From NCBI RefSeq assembly GCF_023661085.1, contig NZ_JAHDJT010000073.1, forward strand, positions 1 through 6,774: 6,774 nucleotides of DNA, in the 5' to 3' direction. The notes beneath the pieces are model-generated. The model made no database searches. It worked only from the letters and a program-made list of their open reading frames with translations, and was not told the DNA's origin. This document shows, piece after piece, positions 6,701-6,774 of the stretch. The stretch comes from Wolbachia pipientis (GTDB lineage Bacteria > Pseudomonadota > Alphaproteobacteria > Rickettsiales > Anaplasmataceae). How positions within the stretch are numbered: position 1 is the first letter of the stretch; each line of letters opens with the position of its first letter. The position numbers and the translations under genes were made by a program.

Positions 6701-6774
6701 AAAATGACAAGAGAACTTATATTTGGCGTACTATTGTTTAATTTTTCGCACTATGTGCACTGCATGTCTTTTTA

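Larger units (their letters stand above)
6612..6774 (+). repeat. Right copy of the inverted repeat, cut by the window end
   Basis: This is the counterpart of 93-254 in opposite orientation, roughly 80% identical, still matching at the last bases of the window. It carries a forward outward promoter, a 14-bp dyad at 6687-6700 and the hairpin GCAC-TAT-GTGC at 6748-6758. From the ATG at 6704 a frame is open to the window end (MTRELIFGVLLFNF...), but the left copy is frameshifted relative to it, so a protein is doubtful. The true end of the repeat lies outside the window. Confidence 0.85.

Noticed and set aside
6704..6774. Open frame MTRELIFGVLLFNF... running off the right end.
   Set aside because: The left repeat copy is frameshifted over the same stretch, and only 23 codons are visible.

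Overview
The window is AT-rich DNA from an alphaproteobacterium of the order Rickettsiales. The protein sequences look most like Wolbachia (Anaplasmataceae): a RecA with a short acidic tail, a short-form phosphatidylserine decarboxylase, and Na+/alanine symporters that are common in this group. The genus is inferred from recognising the proteins; no marker here proves it.

Layout: all six protein genes are on the + strand. recA (344-1411) comes first with its own good sigma70-type promoter. A gap of about 220 bp follows, with a probable promoter, dyads and what looks like a decayed palindromic repeat. Then comes a tight run of five genes: psd (to 2325), pssA (2322-3092), two tandem AgcS-type sodium:amino-acid symporters (3124-4464 and 4467-5933) and plsY (5946-6530). 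Spacings inside the run are a 4-bp overlap, then 31, 2 and 12 bp, so it is probably one transcription unit.

How the genes work together: PlsY acylates glycerol-3-phosphate, the entry step of phospholipid synthesis. PssA makes phosphatidylserine from CDP-diacylglycerol and serine. Psd decarboxylates that to phosphatidylethanolamine. The two symporters would import small neutral amino acids from the host cytoplasm. The run is therefore a membrane-lipid cluster with embedded nutrient uptake.

The most unusual structure is at the edges. About 160 bp at 93-254 recurs in inverted orientation at 6612-6774, at roughly 80% identity, bracketing the whole gene block. Each copy carries an outward-facing TTGACA-N17-TATNAT promoter, a near-perfect dyad and a small conserved hairpin, and transcription would run away from the block on both sides. 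This looks like a dispersed genomic repeat, either a small non-coding transcription unit or decayed coding sequence, that could allow inversion of the 6.3-kb block. I see no defence system, CRISPR array, tRNA, rRNA or intact mobile element.
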